Origin: Streptomyces catenulae | Lineage (GTDB): Bacteria > Actinomycetota > Actinomycetes > Streptomycetales > Streptomycetaceae | DNA: 64,000 nucleotides | NCBI RefSeq assembly: GCF_000718015.1 | Contig: NZ_JODY01000001.1 | Location: 62,001-126,000, forward strand | Direction of reading: 5' to 3' | In this document: in pieces, positions 49,533-58,943 of the stretch | Layout of the letters: every line of letters starts with the position of its first letter | How positions within the stretch are numbered: the first letter of the stretch is position 1 | Program-made: the position numbers and the translations under genes | Notes under the pieces: generated by a model | Told to the model about the DNA's origin: nothing | Database searches by the model: none | Seen by the model: only the letters and a program-made list of their open reading frames with translations

Positions 49533-50363
49533 GTGACCACCACGCTGCGTCCCGCGGGACCGGAGGACCGAGACGGCGAGGGCCACCGCGCCCGCCGTTA
49601 CGACATCTGCGTCAACAGCCGCCGGGTGGGCGGTGTCCGGCTCACCACCGACCCGCTCACCGGGCCCGCCACGGGCCGTATCGAGGAACTGGCGGTCGAC
49701 GCCGCCGACCGCCGCCGTGGCCGGGCCACCGTCGCCGCCCTCGCCGCCGAGGAGGTGCTGCGCGGCTGGGGCTGCCGCCGGATCGCGGTGACCGCCCCCG
49801 CCGGAGGGGAGGCCGCGCTGCGCCTCGCGGCGGCCCTGGGGTACACCGAACGCGCCCACCACCTGGCCAAGGTGATCGTCGCCGTCCCGCAGCCGCCGCC
49901 GGGCGCCGAGGACCGTCCGTTGGCCGCCGACGGGTACCCGTCCTGGCGCGCCGCCGCGGTCGCGGACCGCGCCCGCCTCCTTGCCGCACCGGGGCTGACC
50001 TCGGACGAAGCCACCCGTGCGGCGGAGGCCGAACACCGCGCGCTGCTCCCGGAGGGCGCCGCCACACCGCACCACGCGGTGCGGCTCCTCAGCGTCGGTG
50101 GCACCGGCGTCGGCCATGTCTGGACCGCGCTGCGTCCGCCGGACCTGCCCGGCGGACGCGTCCTCGATGTCTTCGTAGCCCCGGAACACCGCGGCCACGG
50201 CCACGGCCGGGCCCTGCTGGGCGTCGCGGAGCGGGAGTGCCTGGCCGCCGGGGCGCCCCTGATCGCGCTGACCGTCCGCGCGGACGACACCGCCGCCCGC
50301 GGTCTCTGCGCGGCCCTGGGCTACCGCCCCACCGGACTGCTCCTCGCCAAGCCGCTCCTGTGA
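49533..50363 (+). CDS. Two-part GNAT-family N-acetyltransferase
   Basis: The 276-residue product appears to hold two GNAT-like halves. The N-terminal half has EELAVDAADRRRGRATVAALAAEE, and the C-terminal half has RVLDVFVAPEHRGHGHGRALLGVAERE plus GLCAALGYRPTGLLLAKPL. The second half has the better acetyl-CoA loop. GTG start with no strong ribosome site. Substrate unknown. Confidence 0.85.
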   Translation: MTTTLRPAGPEDRDGEGHRARRYDICVNSRRVGGVRLTTDPLTGPATGRIEELAVDAADRRRGRATVAALAAEEVLRGWGCRRIAVTAPAGGEAALRLAAALGYTERAHHLAKVIVAVPQPPPGAEDRPLAADGYPSWRAAAVADRARLLAAPGLTSDEATRAAEAEHRALLPEGAATPHHAVRLLSVGGTGVGHVWTALRPPDLPGGRVLDVFVAPEHRGHGHGRALLGVAERECLAAGAPLIALTVRADDTAARGLCAALGYRPTGLLLAKPLL

Positions 50364-50370
50364 GCCGCGC

Positions 50371-50907
50371 TCAGCCCTCGCCGAGCAGCCGGTCCGCGAT
50401 CTCCTCGATCCGGGCCCGCAGCCCCTCCTGGCTCGCGCTGCCGTCCAGCAGCTCCCCGCCGATGACGTACGTGGGGGTGCCGCGTACGCCGATCGCCTTG
50501 CCCTCGGCGTGGTCGGCGTCGACGATCAGCAGATGGCGGCCGTCGATCAGCGCGGTGTCCAGCTCGTCGGAGTCCAGGCCCAGCGCGTCGGCGACCTCCA
50601 GCAGCAGCGGGTCGCCGGTGCGGCCCAGCTCCTCGGTGCGGGCCAGCACCGCCTCGGTGAACTCCTGGCCCTTGCCCTGCTCGGCAGCCTCCTCGGCCGC
50701 CTGTGCCGCCGCGTAGGAGTGCTTGTGCTTCTCCAGCGGGAAGTGGCGCAGCCGGATGTCCAGCCGGTCGCCGTAGCGTGCGCGCAGGGCGCGCAGATCG
50801 TCCTGGGCGGTGTGGCAGTCCGGGCACTGCAGCTCGCACCAGACGTCCAGGACGACGGGGGCGGAGGAGGAGGCGGAGGGTGCGCCGGAGGCGGGGGAGT
50901 CGTTCAT
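50371..50907 (-). CDS. DsbA-family thioredoxin-fold protein
   Basis: The 178-residue protein has a CPDC active site (WCELQCPDCHTAQDDL), an alpha-helical insert and the cis-Pro loop in VRGTPTYVIGGELLDG. It has no signal peptide, so it is a cytoplasmic DsbA-like oxidoreductase of the FrnE/2-hydroxychromene-isomerase type. I chose ATG 50907; upstream frame contents are not family-like. It is convergent with the GNAT gene, with only 7 bases between stops. Confidence 0.9.
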   Translation of the reverse strand: MNDSPASGAPSASSSAPVVLDVWCELQCPDCHTAQDDLRALRARYGDRLDIRLRHFPLEKHKHSYAAAQAAEEAAEQGKGQEFTEAVLARTEELGRTGDPLLLEVADALGLDSDELDTALIDGRHLLIVDADHAEGKAIGVRGTPTYVIGGELLDGSASQEGLRARIEEIADRLLGEG

Positions 50908-51081
50908 GGGGCCAGTCTCCCAGTCCGCCGGGCGGCAGGGGCACCTGGACCTCGGGAGGAGTCCGACCCGGAGATCTCCCTGATCACCCCGGCCGGGCAT
51001 GGCCGCGAGGACGTCGGGCAGGGCAGGATGGAGGAAGGGGACGCAGGGTGCGCTCCCTCCCACCTAGGGCAGGAGGACCCG

Positions 51082-51531
51082 ATGCTGACATCGACCGTAT
51101 GCGCCGCGGTGTCGGCGGCGGGCCTGGCCGTCGCCGCGCTGACGGCCTACCGCAAGCGTTTCCTGGCGGCGATGCGGATCGCGGCGTTCGCCCTCATCCC
51201 GATCGGTCTGGCGATGACCGGCATCATCGACTGGATCACCGGGCTCGTCCTCAAGCCGACGGTCTGGGCCGGGTTCGGTCTGCTGGCGCTCTCGGTCGTG
51301 CTGTTCATGATCGGCCGCGCGGTGGAGCGCCGCCGAGGCGGTGTCGGCAGCCGCAAGGAGCGCCGGGCCGCGGCCTCCGCCCGTGGCGCGGCGGTGTCCC
51401 CGGGCGCCTCCGCCCCGTCCCTGGGAGCGGGCCGTACGGCCGCCGGGTCCGCGGGCCCGGCCAAGGGGAAAACGGCTCCTGAGGATGACTTCTCGGACAT
51501 CGAAGCGATCCTCAAAAAACACGGGATCTGA
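51082..51531 (+). CDS. Small membrane protein with basic tail
   Basis: The 149-residue product has three hydrophobic helices (VCAAVSAAGLAVAALTAY, RIAAFALIPIGLAMTGIID and VWAGFGLLALSVVLFMIG), then an Arg/Ala-rich cytoplasmic tail that ends in the acidic DDFSDIEAILKKHGI. AGGAGGA precedes the ATG. The family is a common Streptomyces 'cellulose synthase-annotated' small membrane protein as far as I recall, but no function is supported. Confidence 0.85.
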   Translation: MLTSTVCAAVSAAGLAVAALTAYRKRFLAAMRIAAFALIPIGLAMTGIIDWITGLVLKPTVWAGFGLLALSVVLFMIGRAVERRRGGVGSRKERRAAASARGAAVSPGASAPSLGAGRTAAGSAGPAKGKTAPEDDFSDIEAILKKHGI

Positions 51532-51599
51532 TGAACTCCCGCCACTGAGGGGGTAATTGGGCATTCGCGACTGATCGGCTGCGCCATGATCGTCGCGAA

Positions 51600-51755
51600 A
51601 TGAACGATGAGTGTGCCCTGGCCCGGGATGAAGCCCCGGCCCCCGAACCGCGCGGATGTCTTTTCGCGCTGTCCCAGCCGCCCCTGATGCTCTTCCTCGC
51701 CTTCATCGGCCTGCTGCTGTTGCTGGGCGCCGTCCACGACCTGTACCTCCAGTGA
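51600..51755 (+). CDS. 51-residue single-helix membrane protein
   Basis: The ORF has a polar start, then CLFALSQPPLMLFLAFIGLL and a short HDLYLQ end, giving one hydrophobic helix. No ribosome site is seen, but a CATGAT hexamer (51585-51590) lies 9 bases before the ATG, so a leaderless or near-leaderless mRNA is possible. The codon third positions are G/C-biased in this frame. It is too short for certainty. Confidence 0.55.
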   Translation: MNDECALARDEAPAPEPRGCLFALSQPPLMLFLAFIGLLLLLGAVHDLYLQ

Positions 51756-51779
51756 GGGGCGGGACGTGGCCGGTGCGGC

Positions 51780-52343
51780 TCAGTCCGCGGCCTCCCGCTG
51801 CCGCGCCCGGTAGGCGGCGACGTGCAGCCGGTTGCCGCAGGTCCGGCTGGAGCAGTAGCGCCGGGAGCGGTTCCGGGAGAGATCCACGAACGTGTGTCGG
51901 CAGCCCGGCGCCTCACAGCGCCGCAGCCGCTCCCGCTCACCCGCCACCACCAGGAACGCCAGCGCCATGCCGCAGTCGGCCGCCAGATGGTGGGCGACCG
52001 AGGCACCCGGCGCGAAGTAGTGGACGTGCCAGTCGTAGCCGTCGTGGTCCGTCAGCTGCGGAGTGGTGCCCGCCGAGGCGATCAGCGCGTTCAGCAGCGC
52101 GGCGGCCCCGCGGTCGTCGGGTGCGGCGAAAACCTCCGCGAAGCGGGCGCGCAGCGCTCTCACGGCGGCCAGGTCGGTGTCGTCGAGGGTGCCCACCCCG
52201 CTGATGTCGTGCCGCGCGGTGAACTCCTGCAGTGCGGCCGTATCGGTCAGGGTGTCCGGGCTGCCGGGCGCCTCGCCCTCCGGCGCGGTGTTCAGCAGGT
52301 CGACGACCGCGTCCAGGGCGCACCGGGTGTCGTGCGTGATCAT
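51780..52343 (-). CDS. CGNR zinc-finger protein (ABATE-domain family)
   Basis: The 187-residue protein has an N-terminal stress-response domain (DLLNTAPEGEAPGSPDTLTD ... VRALRARFAEVFAAPD ... DWHVHYFAPGASVAHHL) and a C-terminal CGNR zinc finger (CEAPGCRHTFVDLSRNRSRR followed by YCSSRTCGNRLHVAAYR). Members are putative DNA-binding regulators. ATG 52343 has GGGAGCG 8 bases upstream. Confidence 0.9.
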   Translation of the reverse strand: MITHDTRCALDAVVDLLNTAPEGEAPGSPDTLTDTAALQEFTARHDISGVGTLDDTDLAAVRALRARFAEVFAAPDDRGAAALLNALIASAGTTPQLTDHDGYDWHVHYFAPGASVAHHLAADCGMALAFLVVAGERERLRRCEAPGCRHTFVDLSRNRSRRYCSSRTCGNRLHVAAYRARQREAAD

Positions 52344-52573
52344 CACGGTTTCGCTCCCAGGCAGGGTGGGGCGACGCGAGAAGCCGCCCCCGAGTCCTTG
52401 CGGAATGGTCGCCGACTCTAGCGCGTCGCCCATGCCGCGGCGCCGTCACCGCGGTGGGTCCGCGGTGACGGCGCCGGAGCGTGCCATATGAACTTGTCGG
52501 TCCCGCGGCGTCTCCCCGAGTCGGACGCCGCGGACGTGTGCGGGTTGGTTGCGGTGGGTGGCTGTGGTGCGTC

Positions 52574-52987
52574 TCAGCTCTCCGCGAGGATGTGGGAGAG
52601 CTCTGTGTCGAGATCGAAATGCCGATGCTCGGTACCGGGCGGTACCGCGGCATCGGTCCTTTTGAGGAACGATTCGAGGGCCCGTGCGGGGGCCTCCAGG
52701 AGGGCTTCGCCTTCCGGGGAACTCAGGGCGATGCAGACCACGCCCTGTCCGTGGCTCCGGGACGGCCAGACGCGGACGTCGCCGGTGCCGGTGGGCCGGT
52801 GCAGGCCCTCGGCGAGGAGATCGCGGGCGAAAACCCACTCGACGGTCTCTTCGGCTCCGGTGTGGAAGGTGGCATGCACGGCGTAAGGATCGGCCGTGTC
52901 ATACCGCAGGCCCGCCGGTACAGGCAGTGAGGACTCGCTCGACACAACGAGGCGCAGGTGCAGCTCGCAGCTGACCGTGGTGTTCAT
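52574..52987 (-). CDS. ssgB: Sporulation-specific cell-division protein SsgB
   Basis: The 137-residue SsgA-like protein begins TVSCELHLRLVVSSESSLPV and contains VEWVFARDLLAEGLHRPTG and VVCIALSSPEGEALLEAPAR. Its length and sequence agree with what I remember of S. coelicolor SsgB, which is almost invariant in the genus. SsgB localises with SsgA and recruits FtsZ to future septum sites in aerial hyphae. The frame reaches upstream to 53053 but ATG 52987 is the conserved start. Its minus-strand promoter probably lies in the A/T-richer patch 53060-53110. Confidence 0.95.
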   Translation of the reverse strand: MNTTVSCELHLRLVVSSESSLPVPAGLRYDTADPYAVHATFHTGAEETVEWVFARDLLAEGLHRPTGTGDVRVWPSRSHGQGVVCIALSSPEGEALLEAPARALESFLKRTDAAVPPGTEHRHFDLDTELSHILAES

Positions 52988-53441
52988 AAGCGCCAGGGCC
53001 TTTCGCTCAGTGTGCGCTCGGGGATTCGCACGTCGGCGAAATCGACATGCCACCTACGGTGCCGTTGTAAACCCCTCTGAGCGTTTTGGGTGGCTTCGGG
53101 TACCTCTGACGGCGGATTGAAAGATCGTCCCCCATGGATATTCGGGTGGCGGGTCACTCCGGGCGCGATGAAGCGAATACGGAGGGTCACGGAAGGGTGG
53201 TGTTCGGTGGGGGTGGGTGTGGCATCCGGCGGAGCCGCCGGTTCGGGGTGCGGAGGCGGAGCCGTGGTCGCCGGGCCCGCTGGTGATCTTGGGGGGCGGT
53301 GCTCCGGGTGGCCGGGCCCGGCCGGGTGCCGGACGGCGCGGGTCGCCCCGTCGGATGCGGTGTGCGCGGCGATGACCTGCGCCGGGGCCGTCCGGGTGGT
53401 CACGGGGCCCCGTCCGTGTGGGGTAATGTGTGCCGTGCGCC
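52988..53441. other. Intergenic region between ssgB and tRNA-Val
   Basis: About 450 bases. The left part holds the ssgB leader and promoter (minus-strand GTTTACAACGG at about 53066-53076, written GTTGTAAAC-like on plus). The right part is G-rich (53195-53310), with a -10-like TAATGT (53424-53429) 12 bases before the tRNA. No gene is supported. Confidence 0.5.
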
Positions 53442-53513
53442 GGGCGATTAGCTCAGTGGGAGAGCGCTTCGTTCACACCGAAGAGGTCACTGGTTCGAAC
53501 CCAGTATCGCCCA
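53442..53513 (+). tRNA. tRNA-Val (CAC), copy 1
   Basis: Acceptor GGGCGAT/ATCGCCC with A73, anticodon stem CTTCG/CGAAG with loop TTCACAC giving CAC, and T arm ACTGG-TTCGAAC-CCAGT. Confidence 0.96.
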
Positions 53514-53520
53514 CCCCGGC

Positions 53521-53555
53521 CGAAGGTCCGGAGGCTCCAAGCCTCCGGACCTTCG
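53521..53555 (+). terminator. 16-bp hairpin after tRNA-Val
   Basis: Perfect arms 53521-53536 and 53540-53555 with a CCA loop, followed by GGTTGTTGGG. An intrinsic terminator for the single tRNA. Confidence 0.85.
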
Positions 53556-53598
53556 CGGTTGTTGGGTCCCACCCGCCCCGGAGCGGCACACTGAACCC

Positions 53599-54060
53599 AT
53601 GCCCTCCTGGTCGCGCGCACTCCACCGCTACCGCTTCCGCAGCGTGTGGCTGCTGCCCGACGCCCCGCCCGCGGTCGTCTACGCCGTCCTCGAACGCGTC
53701 GAGAGCTATCCGCTGTGGTGGCCCCAGGTGCGCGCCGTCGACCGCACCGGCGAGTCCGGCGGAACGGCCCGCTTCCGCTCGTTCCTCCCGTACGAACTGG
53801 ACGTCGTCGCAGGTGAGGGTGGGCGGGATCCGCGTGCCGGGATGCTGGAGGTGACGCTTCGCGGCGATCTTGAGGGCTGGGTGCGGTGGACGGTCACGGC
53901 GCGCGGCGGCGGGACGCGGGTCCTGTTCGAACAGGCGGTGGAGGTGCACAAGCCGCTGCTGCGCCGGCTGGCGCTGCCCGGTCGGCCGCTGTTCGTGCTC
54001 AACCACGCGCTGATGATGCGCTCCGGGCGGCGCGGTCTGGTGGCGTGGCTGGCCCGCTGA
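53599..54060 (+). CDS. SRPBCC (START/Bet v1-like) polyketide-cyclase/dehydrase-type protein
   Basis: The 153-residue protein has the SRPBCC pattern: WLLPDAPPAVVYAVLERVES then YPLWWPQVRAVDRTGESGG, a strand-rich middle and a C-terminal helix (HKPLLRRLALPGRPLFVLNH). These bind hydrophobic ligands in a deep cavity. No partner gene is nearby. It is enclosed between two near-identical tRNA-Val(CAC) genes. Confidence 0.88.
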   Translation: MPSWSRALHRYRFRSVWLLPDAPPAVVYAVLERVESYPLWWPQVRAVDRTGESGGTARFRSFLPYELDVVAGEGGRDPRAGMLEVTLRGDLEGWVRWTVTARGGGTRVLFEQAVEVHKPLLRRLALPGRPLFVLNHALMMRSGRRGLVAWLAR

Positions 54061-54122
54061 CCGCGTCCGGCCGTCGCACCGGGTGACCGGCGCGGGGTGC
54101 CGCGGGGCCCGCGCGGAGGAAT

Positions 54123-54152
54123 TTGTTGGAAAGCCGTGGCGGCCTGTATTGT
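54123..54152 (+). promoter_or_regulatory. Promoter of second tRNA-Val (CAC)
   Basis: -35 TTGTTG (54123-54128) and -10 TATTGT (54147-54152) are 18 bases apart and end 35 bases before the tRNA. Confidence 0.7.
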
Positions 54153-54187
54153 TCAGGTCGTTCGCGAGGGAAACCCCGCCGACACCC

Positions 54188-54259
54188 GGGCGATTAGCTC
54201 AGTGGGAGAGCGCTTCGTTCACACCGAAGAGGTCACTGGTTCGAACCCAGTATCGCCCA
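54188..54259 (+). tRNA. tRNA-Val (CAC), copy 2
   Basis: The 72 bases are identical to copy 1 at 53442, including the CAC anticodon. Confidence 0.96.
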
Positions 54260-54271
54260 CCGGGATCAAGG

Positions 54272-54297
54272 TCCGGGCCGTCAACTGACGGCCCGGA
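54272..54297 (+). terminator. Intrinsic terminator after second tRNA-Val
   Basis: A 12-bp stem TCCGGGCCGTCA (54272-54283) pairs with 54286-54297, followed by TCTTTTCG. Confidence 0.85.
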
Positions 54298-54363
54298 TCT
54301 TTTCGTTGGGGCGGCAATTCCCGAACTGCCCGCGCATTTCCGCGCGGTGCGTAAATGCGCTTC

Positions 54364-55092
54364 TCACTTCTCCGGGACGGCGGGCCGCATCGGCCAGTGA
54401 CCGTCTGCCGCGCCGCCGCGCGGGAACCACGTCTGCCGGTCGCGGACCTGGGAGCCGAACCACGTCGTCTGGAGGGTGTGGAGTTCGTCGGGGCGCAGCC
54501 GGGCGAGGCGGGCGGCGAAGCGGCGGCCCAGCGCGCGGACCACCTCCAGGACGGTCAGCGTCTCGTCGGCGGTGCGCCCGGAGCCGTGCCCGCCGTCGGA
54601 CGGCTTGACGTCGTACTGCGCGCAGAGGTCGGGAAGGGCGCGGTCGCCCTTGCGGTAGCGGTCCAGATGGGCGTCGAGGACCAGCGGGTCGAGGACGTAC
54701 AGCGGATGGCTGCCGAGATAGCCGGTCAGGGACGTGGCGCGGTGGCGGGTGGCCTCGCGGTCCAGGAGCGTCAGGGTGAACGGGGCGTCCAGCACGGCCA
54801 CCGGGCGGCCGGACGCCGCCTGCGCGGCCAGGGCGCGGGCGATCTCGTCGACCGCGGGCGCCGGCCAGCGGCCACGGCGGGCGAGGTGCCCGGCGGTCAG
54901 ACCGTGCGCCGCCGTCGCCACCTCGGGGATCTCCACGCCGGGACTGATCAGCCAGCGGGTGAGCGCCGGGGCGGCGCCCGGGGTCTCCTGGACCGCCAGC
55001 GCCGCCGCGACGACGCGGTCGGTCTCGGGATCGTCCCCGGTCGTCCCGACGCCGAACGCCGCCAGCGGACCGTCGTACCAACTCGGCACCAT
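54364..55092 (-). CDS. DEDDh-type 3'-5' exonuclease family protein
   Basis: The 242-residue protein resembles the DnaQ-like exonuclease fold: LAAFGVGTTGDDPETDRVVA (where DxETTG is usual), PEVATAAHGLTAGHLARRGR, VAVLDAPFTLTLLDRE (N/DAxFD-type motif 2) and GHGSGRTADETLTVLEVVRALG (HRAxxDA-like motif 3). The first catalytic Asp and Glu are not conserved (GVGTTG for DxETTG), so it may be inactive or misaligned here. GAGGAGGGGCG lies before ATG 55092. Convergent with the tRNA unit. Confidence 0.8.
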   Translation of the reverse strand: MVPSWYDGPLAAFGVGTTGDDPETDRVVAAALAVQETPGAAPALTRWLISPGVEIPEVATAAHGLTAGHLARRGRWPAPAVDEIARALAAQAASGRPVAVLDAPFTLTLLDREATRHRATSLTGYLGSHPLYVLDPLVLDAHLDRYRKGDRALPDLCAQYDVKPSDGGHGSGRTADETLTVLEVVRALGRRFAARLARLRPDELHTLQTTWFGSQVRDRQTWFPRGGAADGHWPMRPAVPEK

Positions 55093-55527
55093 CGCCCCTC
55101 CTCGCACTCCGACACCACGGCGCGGGCGCCCGCCGTCCGTCGGCCGACGCGGTGCGCCGAGCTGCCGGGGACGACGCGGCGGCCCACGTTCCGAGCAGGT
55201 GATACCCGCCTCGTGGTGTCGCCGAACCGCATTTGTTTGCGGGCCACTTGACGGGGAGACAAACCAGAAGGACGGGGCGTGGCACAAGTCCGGCCGCGGC
55301 TCCCGTCGGACGGAGCCTTCGCGCGAGGACCCGCCCGCACCGGAACGGCCGCCCGTACGCCCGCGCCCGGCGGGCCGCCGCCCCCGCGCACCGCACCCGC
55401 CCCGCCGCCCACCCGGCGGCCGCCCCGTACGGCCGCCACCGGGCGTTCCGGCCGGCCCCTCCCGGTGACCGGCCGCAGCTCTTCGACCACCGCGCCCGGC
55501 GCGGACCGGGCCGGGAGGGAGACCGTG

Positions 55528-56673
55528 ATGCACCGGCCGATCGACGACACCACCGTGCCGGGCCCGCAGCTGCCGGGCGCCGGTATCCCGCTGCCCGACC
55601 CGGCGGCCATCGACCCCGCGATCCTCGGCGCGCTGCTGGCCCGGCACGGCTGGCACCGCACGGGCGGCCCCGGCGGACGGTACGCCCGCTGGACCCCGCC
55701 GGGCGGCGGCGCCGGGCTGCTGGTGCCGCAGGACCCGCGCTTCCCGGAGTGCGCCGATCTGCTGGCCGAGGCGCTGGCCACGCTCAGCGTCAGCCCGGCG
55801 CCGTACGCCCGGGAGGTGTTGCTGGGGATGGCGGCGCTCAGCGACGAGGTGCGCTGGGAGCGGCTGGCGCCGGGGACCGGGTCGGTGGTGGCGCGCTGGG
55901 TGGCGCAGGAGCAGCTGCGCGGTGCGGCGCGCGCGACGCTGGGCGCCGCGGCGCTGGCCAGCTGCGCCCGCGCCGGGTACTACGGGTCGCGCTACCGCGG
56001 CCACGCCGAGCGGTATCTGGCGGACGCGCTGCTCGGACCGGCGCCGGAGGGTCGCCGGGTCGCCGCCTTCATCCCGGTGTCGGTCGGCCGGGACCCGGTG
56101 ATCACGCTGCACCGGGCGCTGCGCGCCGCCCGGGACGCCACCGACCACCGGCGCGCGACCGGGGGTACCGAGGCGTTCGACGCGGCGGTGGCGTTCGGCG
56201 TCTGCCACGAACTGGTGCAGGCGCTGATCGCGCTGGTCCACGAGGGCGGCGGCATCCGGATCACGGTGGACTGGTCGCCCGGCGCGGGCCCGCCGTCCGG
56301 CTGCCCGGTCCGCCCCGGGCCGGTGGAGTTCACCACGGGCGACCTCCCGGCCCTGGCGGATGCCGCGCAGCGCTACGTCCGCGGCGAGCCGTCGCTGCCG
56401 GTCCGGGTGACCGGTGCGGTGGTGCGGCTGCACCGGGAGCGGCCGGGCGGGGGAGTGGTGCGGCTGCGGGTGATCACCGGCGCCGACGTCGAGCAGGTGC
56501 GGGTCGCGCTCGGCGACGACGACTACCGCGTCGCGGGCCAGGCCCATCTGATGAATCTGCCGGTCCGGATCAGCGGCCGCCTGGAGAGCCGCGGCGGCTT
56601 CCGACGGCTGACCGGGGCGCGGGGCGTCGTCCCGCTGCCGACCGGCGAGCCGGAACCGGGGGAGCCGTCGTAG
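55528..56673 (+). CDS. Conserved hypothetical protein upstream of thrS
   Basis: The 381-residue product has no domain I recognise. Visible features are PAILGALLARHGWHRTGG near the start, an Ala-rich helical core, GVCHELVQALIALVHEGGG and a strand-rich C-terminal third (LPVRVTGAVVRLHRERPGG, VRLRVITGADVEQVRVALG, LPVRISGRLESRGGFRRL). That last part reads like an OB-type or beta-sandwich domain. I chose ATG 55528 with GGAGGGAG upstream; GTG 55279 (AAGGACGGGG upstream) would add 83 Pro/Arg/Ala-rich residues. It is 214 bases before thrS. Confidence 0.75.
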   Translation: MHRPIDDTTVPGPQLPGAGIPLPDPAAIDPAILGALLARHGWHRTGGPGGRYARWTPPGGGAGLLVPQDPRFPECADLLAEALATLSVSPAPYAREVLLGMAALSDEVRWERLAPGTGSVVARWVAQEQLRGAARATLGAAALASCARAGYYGSRYRGHAERYLADALLGPAPEGRRVAAFIPVSVGRDPVITLHRALRAARDATDHRRATGGTEAFDAAVAFGVCHELVQALIALVHEGGGIRITVDWSPGAGPPSGCPVRPGPVEFTTGDLPALADAAQRYVRGEPSLPVRVTGAVVRLHRERPGGGVVRLRVITGADVEQVRVALGDDDYRVAGQAHLMNLPVRISGRLESRGGFRRLTGARGVVPLPTGEPEPGEPS

Positions 56674-56887
56674 GGGCACGGAGGGACCGCCGGGTCCCGG
56701 GGCGCCCGGGAAACCGTCCTCCCCGGGGGCGACCCGGGGAACCGGCGCCCCCGGCGGCGGCCCGTGGCCCGGCCCGCCCCGGGTGAGCCGGTCCCGGGCA
56801 AACCGTTTCGCGCTCCGGTCCGCGGGATCGGTACGATTTCCCTGCGCAGCAATCGCTGACGCGCAGCAGACATGACAGGAGAGACCG

Positions 56888-58867
56888 GTGTCAGACGTCC
56901 GTGTGACCGTCCAACGCGATTCCGAGCGGGAAGAACGCGTGGTGACCACGGGCACTACGGCCGCCGACCTCTTCCAGGGCGAGCGCGCCGTCGTCGCCGC
57001 GCGGGTGGCCGGGGAGCTGAAGGACCTGGCGTACGAGGTGGCCGACGGCGAGACCGTCGAGCCCGTCGAGATCACCTCCGAGGACGGCCTGAACATCCTG
57101 CGGCACTCCACCGCACACGTGATGGCGCAGGCCGTGCAGGAGCTGTTCCCGGAGGCCAAGCTCGGCATCGGCCCGCCCATCAAGGACGGTTTCTACTACG
57201 ACTTCGACGTCGAGACCCCGTTCCAGCCGGAAGACCTCAAGCGCATCGAGAAGAAGATGCAGGAGATCCAGAAGCGCGGCCAGAAGTTCGCGCGCCGGGT
57301 CACCACCGACGAGGACGCCCGCGTCGAGCTGTCCGACGAGCCGTACAAGCTGGAGCTGATCGGCCTCAAGGGCAACGCTGCGGAGGCCGCCGAGGGTGCC
57401 GCCGCCGAGGTGGGCGGCGGCGAGCTGACCATCTACGACAACCTCGACGCCAAGACCGGCGAGCTGTGCTGGAAGGACCTCTGCCGCGGTCCGCACCTGC
57501 CCAGCACCCGCGTCATCCCCGCCTTCAAGCTGATGCGCTCGGCCGCCGCCTACTGGCGCGGCAGCGAGAAGAACAAGCAGCTCCAGCGGATCTACGGCAC
57601 CGCCTGGCCGACCAAGGACGAGCTCAAGGCCCACCTGGAGTTCCTCGCCGAGGCCGAGAAGCGCGACCACCGCAAGCTCGGCGCCGAGCTGGACCTCTTC
57701 TCCTTCCCGGAGGAGCTGGGCCCGGGCCTCGCGGTCTTCCACCCCAAGGGCGGCGTCATCCGCAAGGAGATGGAGACCTACTCCCGTAAGCGCCACGAGG
57801 TCTCCGGCTATGAGTTCGTCAACACCCCGCACCTCTCGAAGGAGCGGCTCTTCGAGATCTCGGGCCACCTCCCGCACTACGCGGAGGGCATGTTCCCGGC
57901 GATCGAGTTCGACGAGCAGAACTACCGCCTCAAGGCGATGAACTGCCCGATGCACAACCTGATCTTCAAGTCGCGCGGCCGTTCCTACCGCGAACTGCCC
58001 CTGCGCCTCTTCGAGTTCGGCACGGTCTACCGCTACGAGAAGTCCGGCGTCGTCCACGGTCTGACCCGCTCGCGCGGCTTCACCCAGGACGACTCGCACA
58101 TCTACTGCACCAAGGAGCAGATGCCGGAGGAGCTGGACACGCTCCTGACCTTCGTGCTGGACCTGCTCCGCGACTACGGTCTGACCGACTTCGAGCTGGA
58201 GCTGTCCACCCGCGACGACTCCGACAAGTTCATCGGCACCGACGAGGACTGGGCCGAGGCCACCGAGGCGCTGCGCCAGGCCGCCGAGAAGCAGGGCCTC
58301 CCGCTCGTCCCCGACCCGGGCGGCGCCGCGTACTACGGCCCGAAGATCTCCGTGCAGGCCAAGGACGCCATCGGCCGCTCCTGGCAGATGTCGACCCTCC
58401 AGGTGGACTTCAACCAGCCCAAGCGGTTCGGCCTGGAGTACACCGCGGCGGACGGCTCCAAGCAGCAGCCCGTCATGCTGCACCGCGCCCTGTTCGGCTC
58501 CATCGAGCGGTTCTTCGGCGTGCTCCTGGAGCACTACGCGGGCGCCTTCCCGGTCTGGCTCGCCCCCGTCCAGGCCACCGGTATCCCGATCGGCGACACC
58601 CACGTCCCCTACCTCCAGGAGTTCGCCGACGAGGCGCGCGCCCGGGGGCTGCGGATCGAGGTCGACGCCTCGTCGGACCGGATGCAGAAGAAGATCCGCA
58701 ACGCCCAGAAGAGCAAGGTGCCCTTCATGATCATCGCCGGTGACGAGGACGTCGCGGGCGGCGCGGTCTCCTTCCGCTACCGCGACGGTTCGCAGAAGAA
58801 CGGCATCCCGCGCGCCGAGGCGATCGCCGAGATCGTGGACGCCGTGGAGCGCCGCATCCAGGTGTGA
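56888..58867 (+). CDS. thrS: Threonyl-tRNA synthetase
   Basis: The 659-residue class II synthetase has a TGS domain (residues 1-65), the editing domain with [11 protein letters not shown] and GFYYDFD, a catalytic core with [13 protein letters not shown] (zinc-binding Cys), [17 protein letters not shown] (motif 2), [36 protein letters not shown] (motif 3), and a C-terminal anticodon domain starting [12 protein letters not shown] 56888 has AGGAGAGACC upstream. No T-box leader is evident in the preceding 214 bases. Confidence 0.97.
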   Translation: MSDVRVTVQRDSEREERVVTTGTTAADLFQGERAVVAARVAGELKDLAYEVADGETVEPVEITSEDGLNILRHSTAHVMAQAVQELFPEAKLGIGPPIKDGFYYDFDVETPFQPEDLKRIEKKMQEIQKRGQKFARRVTTDEDARVELSDEPYKLELIGLKGNAAEAAEGAAAEVGGGELTIYDNLDAKTGELCWKDLCRGPHLPSTRVIPAFKLMRSAAAYWRGSEKNKQLQRIYGTAWPTKDELKAHLEFLAEAEKRDHRKLGAELDLFSFPEELGPGLAVFHPKGGVIRKEMETYSRKRHEVSGYEFVNTPHLSKERLFEISGHLPHYAEGMFPAIEFDEQNYRLKAMNCPMHNLIFKSRGRSYRELPLRLFEFGTVYRYEKSGVVHGLTRSRGFTQDDSHIYCTKEQMPEELDTLLTFVLDLLRDYGLTDFELELSTRDDSDKFIGTDEDWAEATEALRQAAEKQGLPLVPDPGGAAYYGPKISVQAKDAIGRSWQMSTLQVDFNQPKRFGLEYTAADGSKQQPVMLHRALFGSIERFFGVLLEHYAGAFPVWLAPVQATGIPIGDTHVPYLQEFADEARARGLRIEVDASSDRMQKKIRNAQKSKVPFMIIAGDEDVAGGAVSFRYRDGSQKNGIPRAEAIAEIVDAVERRIQV

Positions 58868-58885
58868 CCCCACGCCGACCATCCG

Positions 58886-58923
58886 CCCGGGCCCCGGTGA
58901 GCGACCGCTCGCCGGGGCCCGGG
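58886..58923. terminator. 18-bp bidirectional hairpin after thrS
   Basis: Arms 58886-58903 and 58906-58923 pair with one G-U; CGTCTTCC follows. It separates convergent thrS and the channel gene. Confidence 0.85.
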
Positions 58924-58943
58924 CGTCTTCCCCGCGCCGCGCC

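Noticed and set aside
56674..56887. T-box riboswitch upstream of thrS
   Set aside because: I could not find the T-box sequence or an adjoining specifier hairpin in the 214-base gap.
55093..57183. N-terminal extension of the minus-strand exonuclease frame to 57183
   Set aside because: It crosses the hypothetical gene and thrS in antisense. A good ribosome site precedes ATG 55092.
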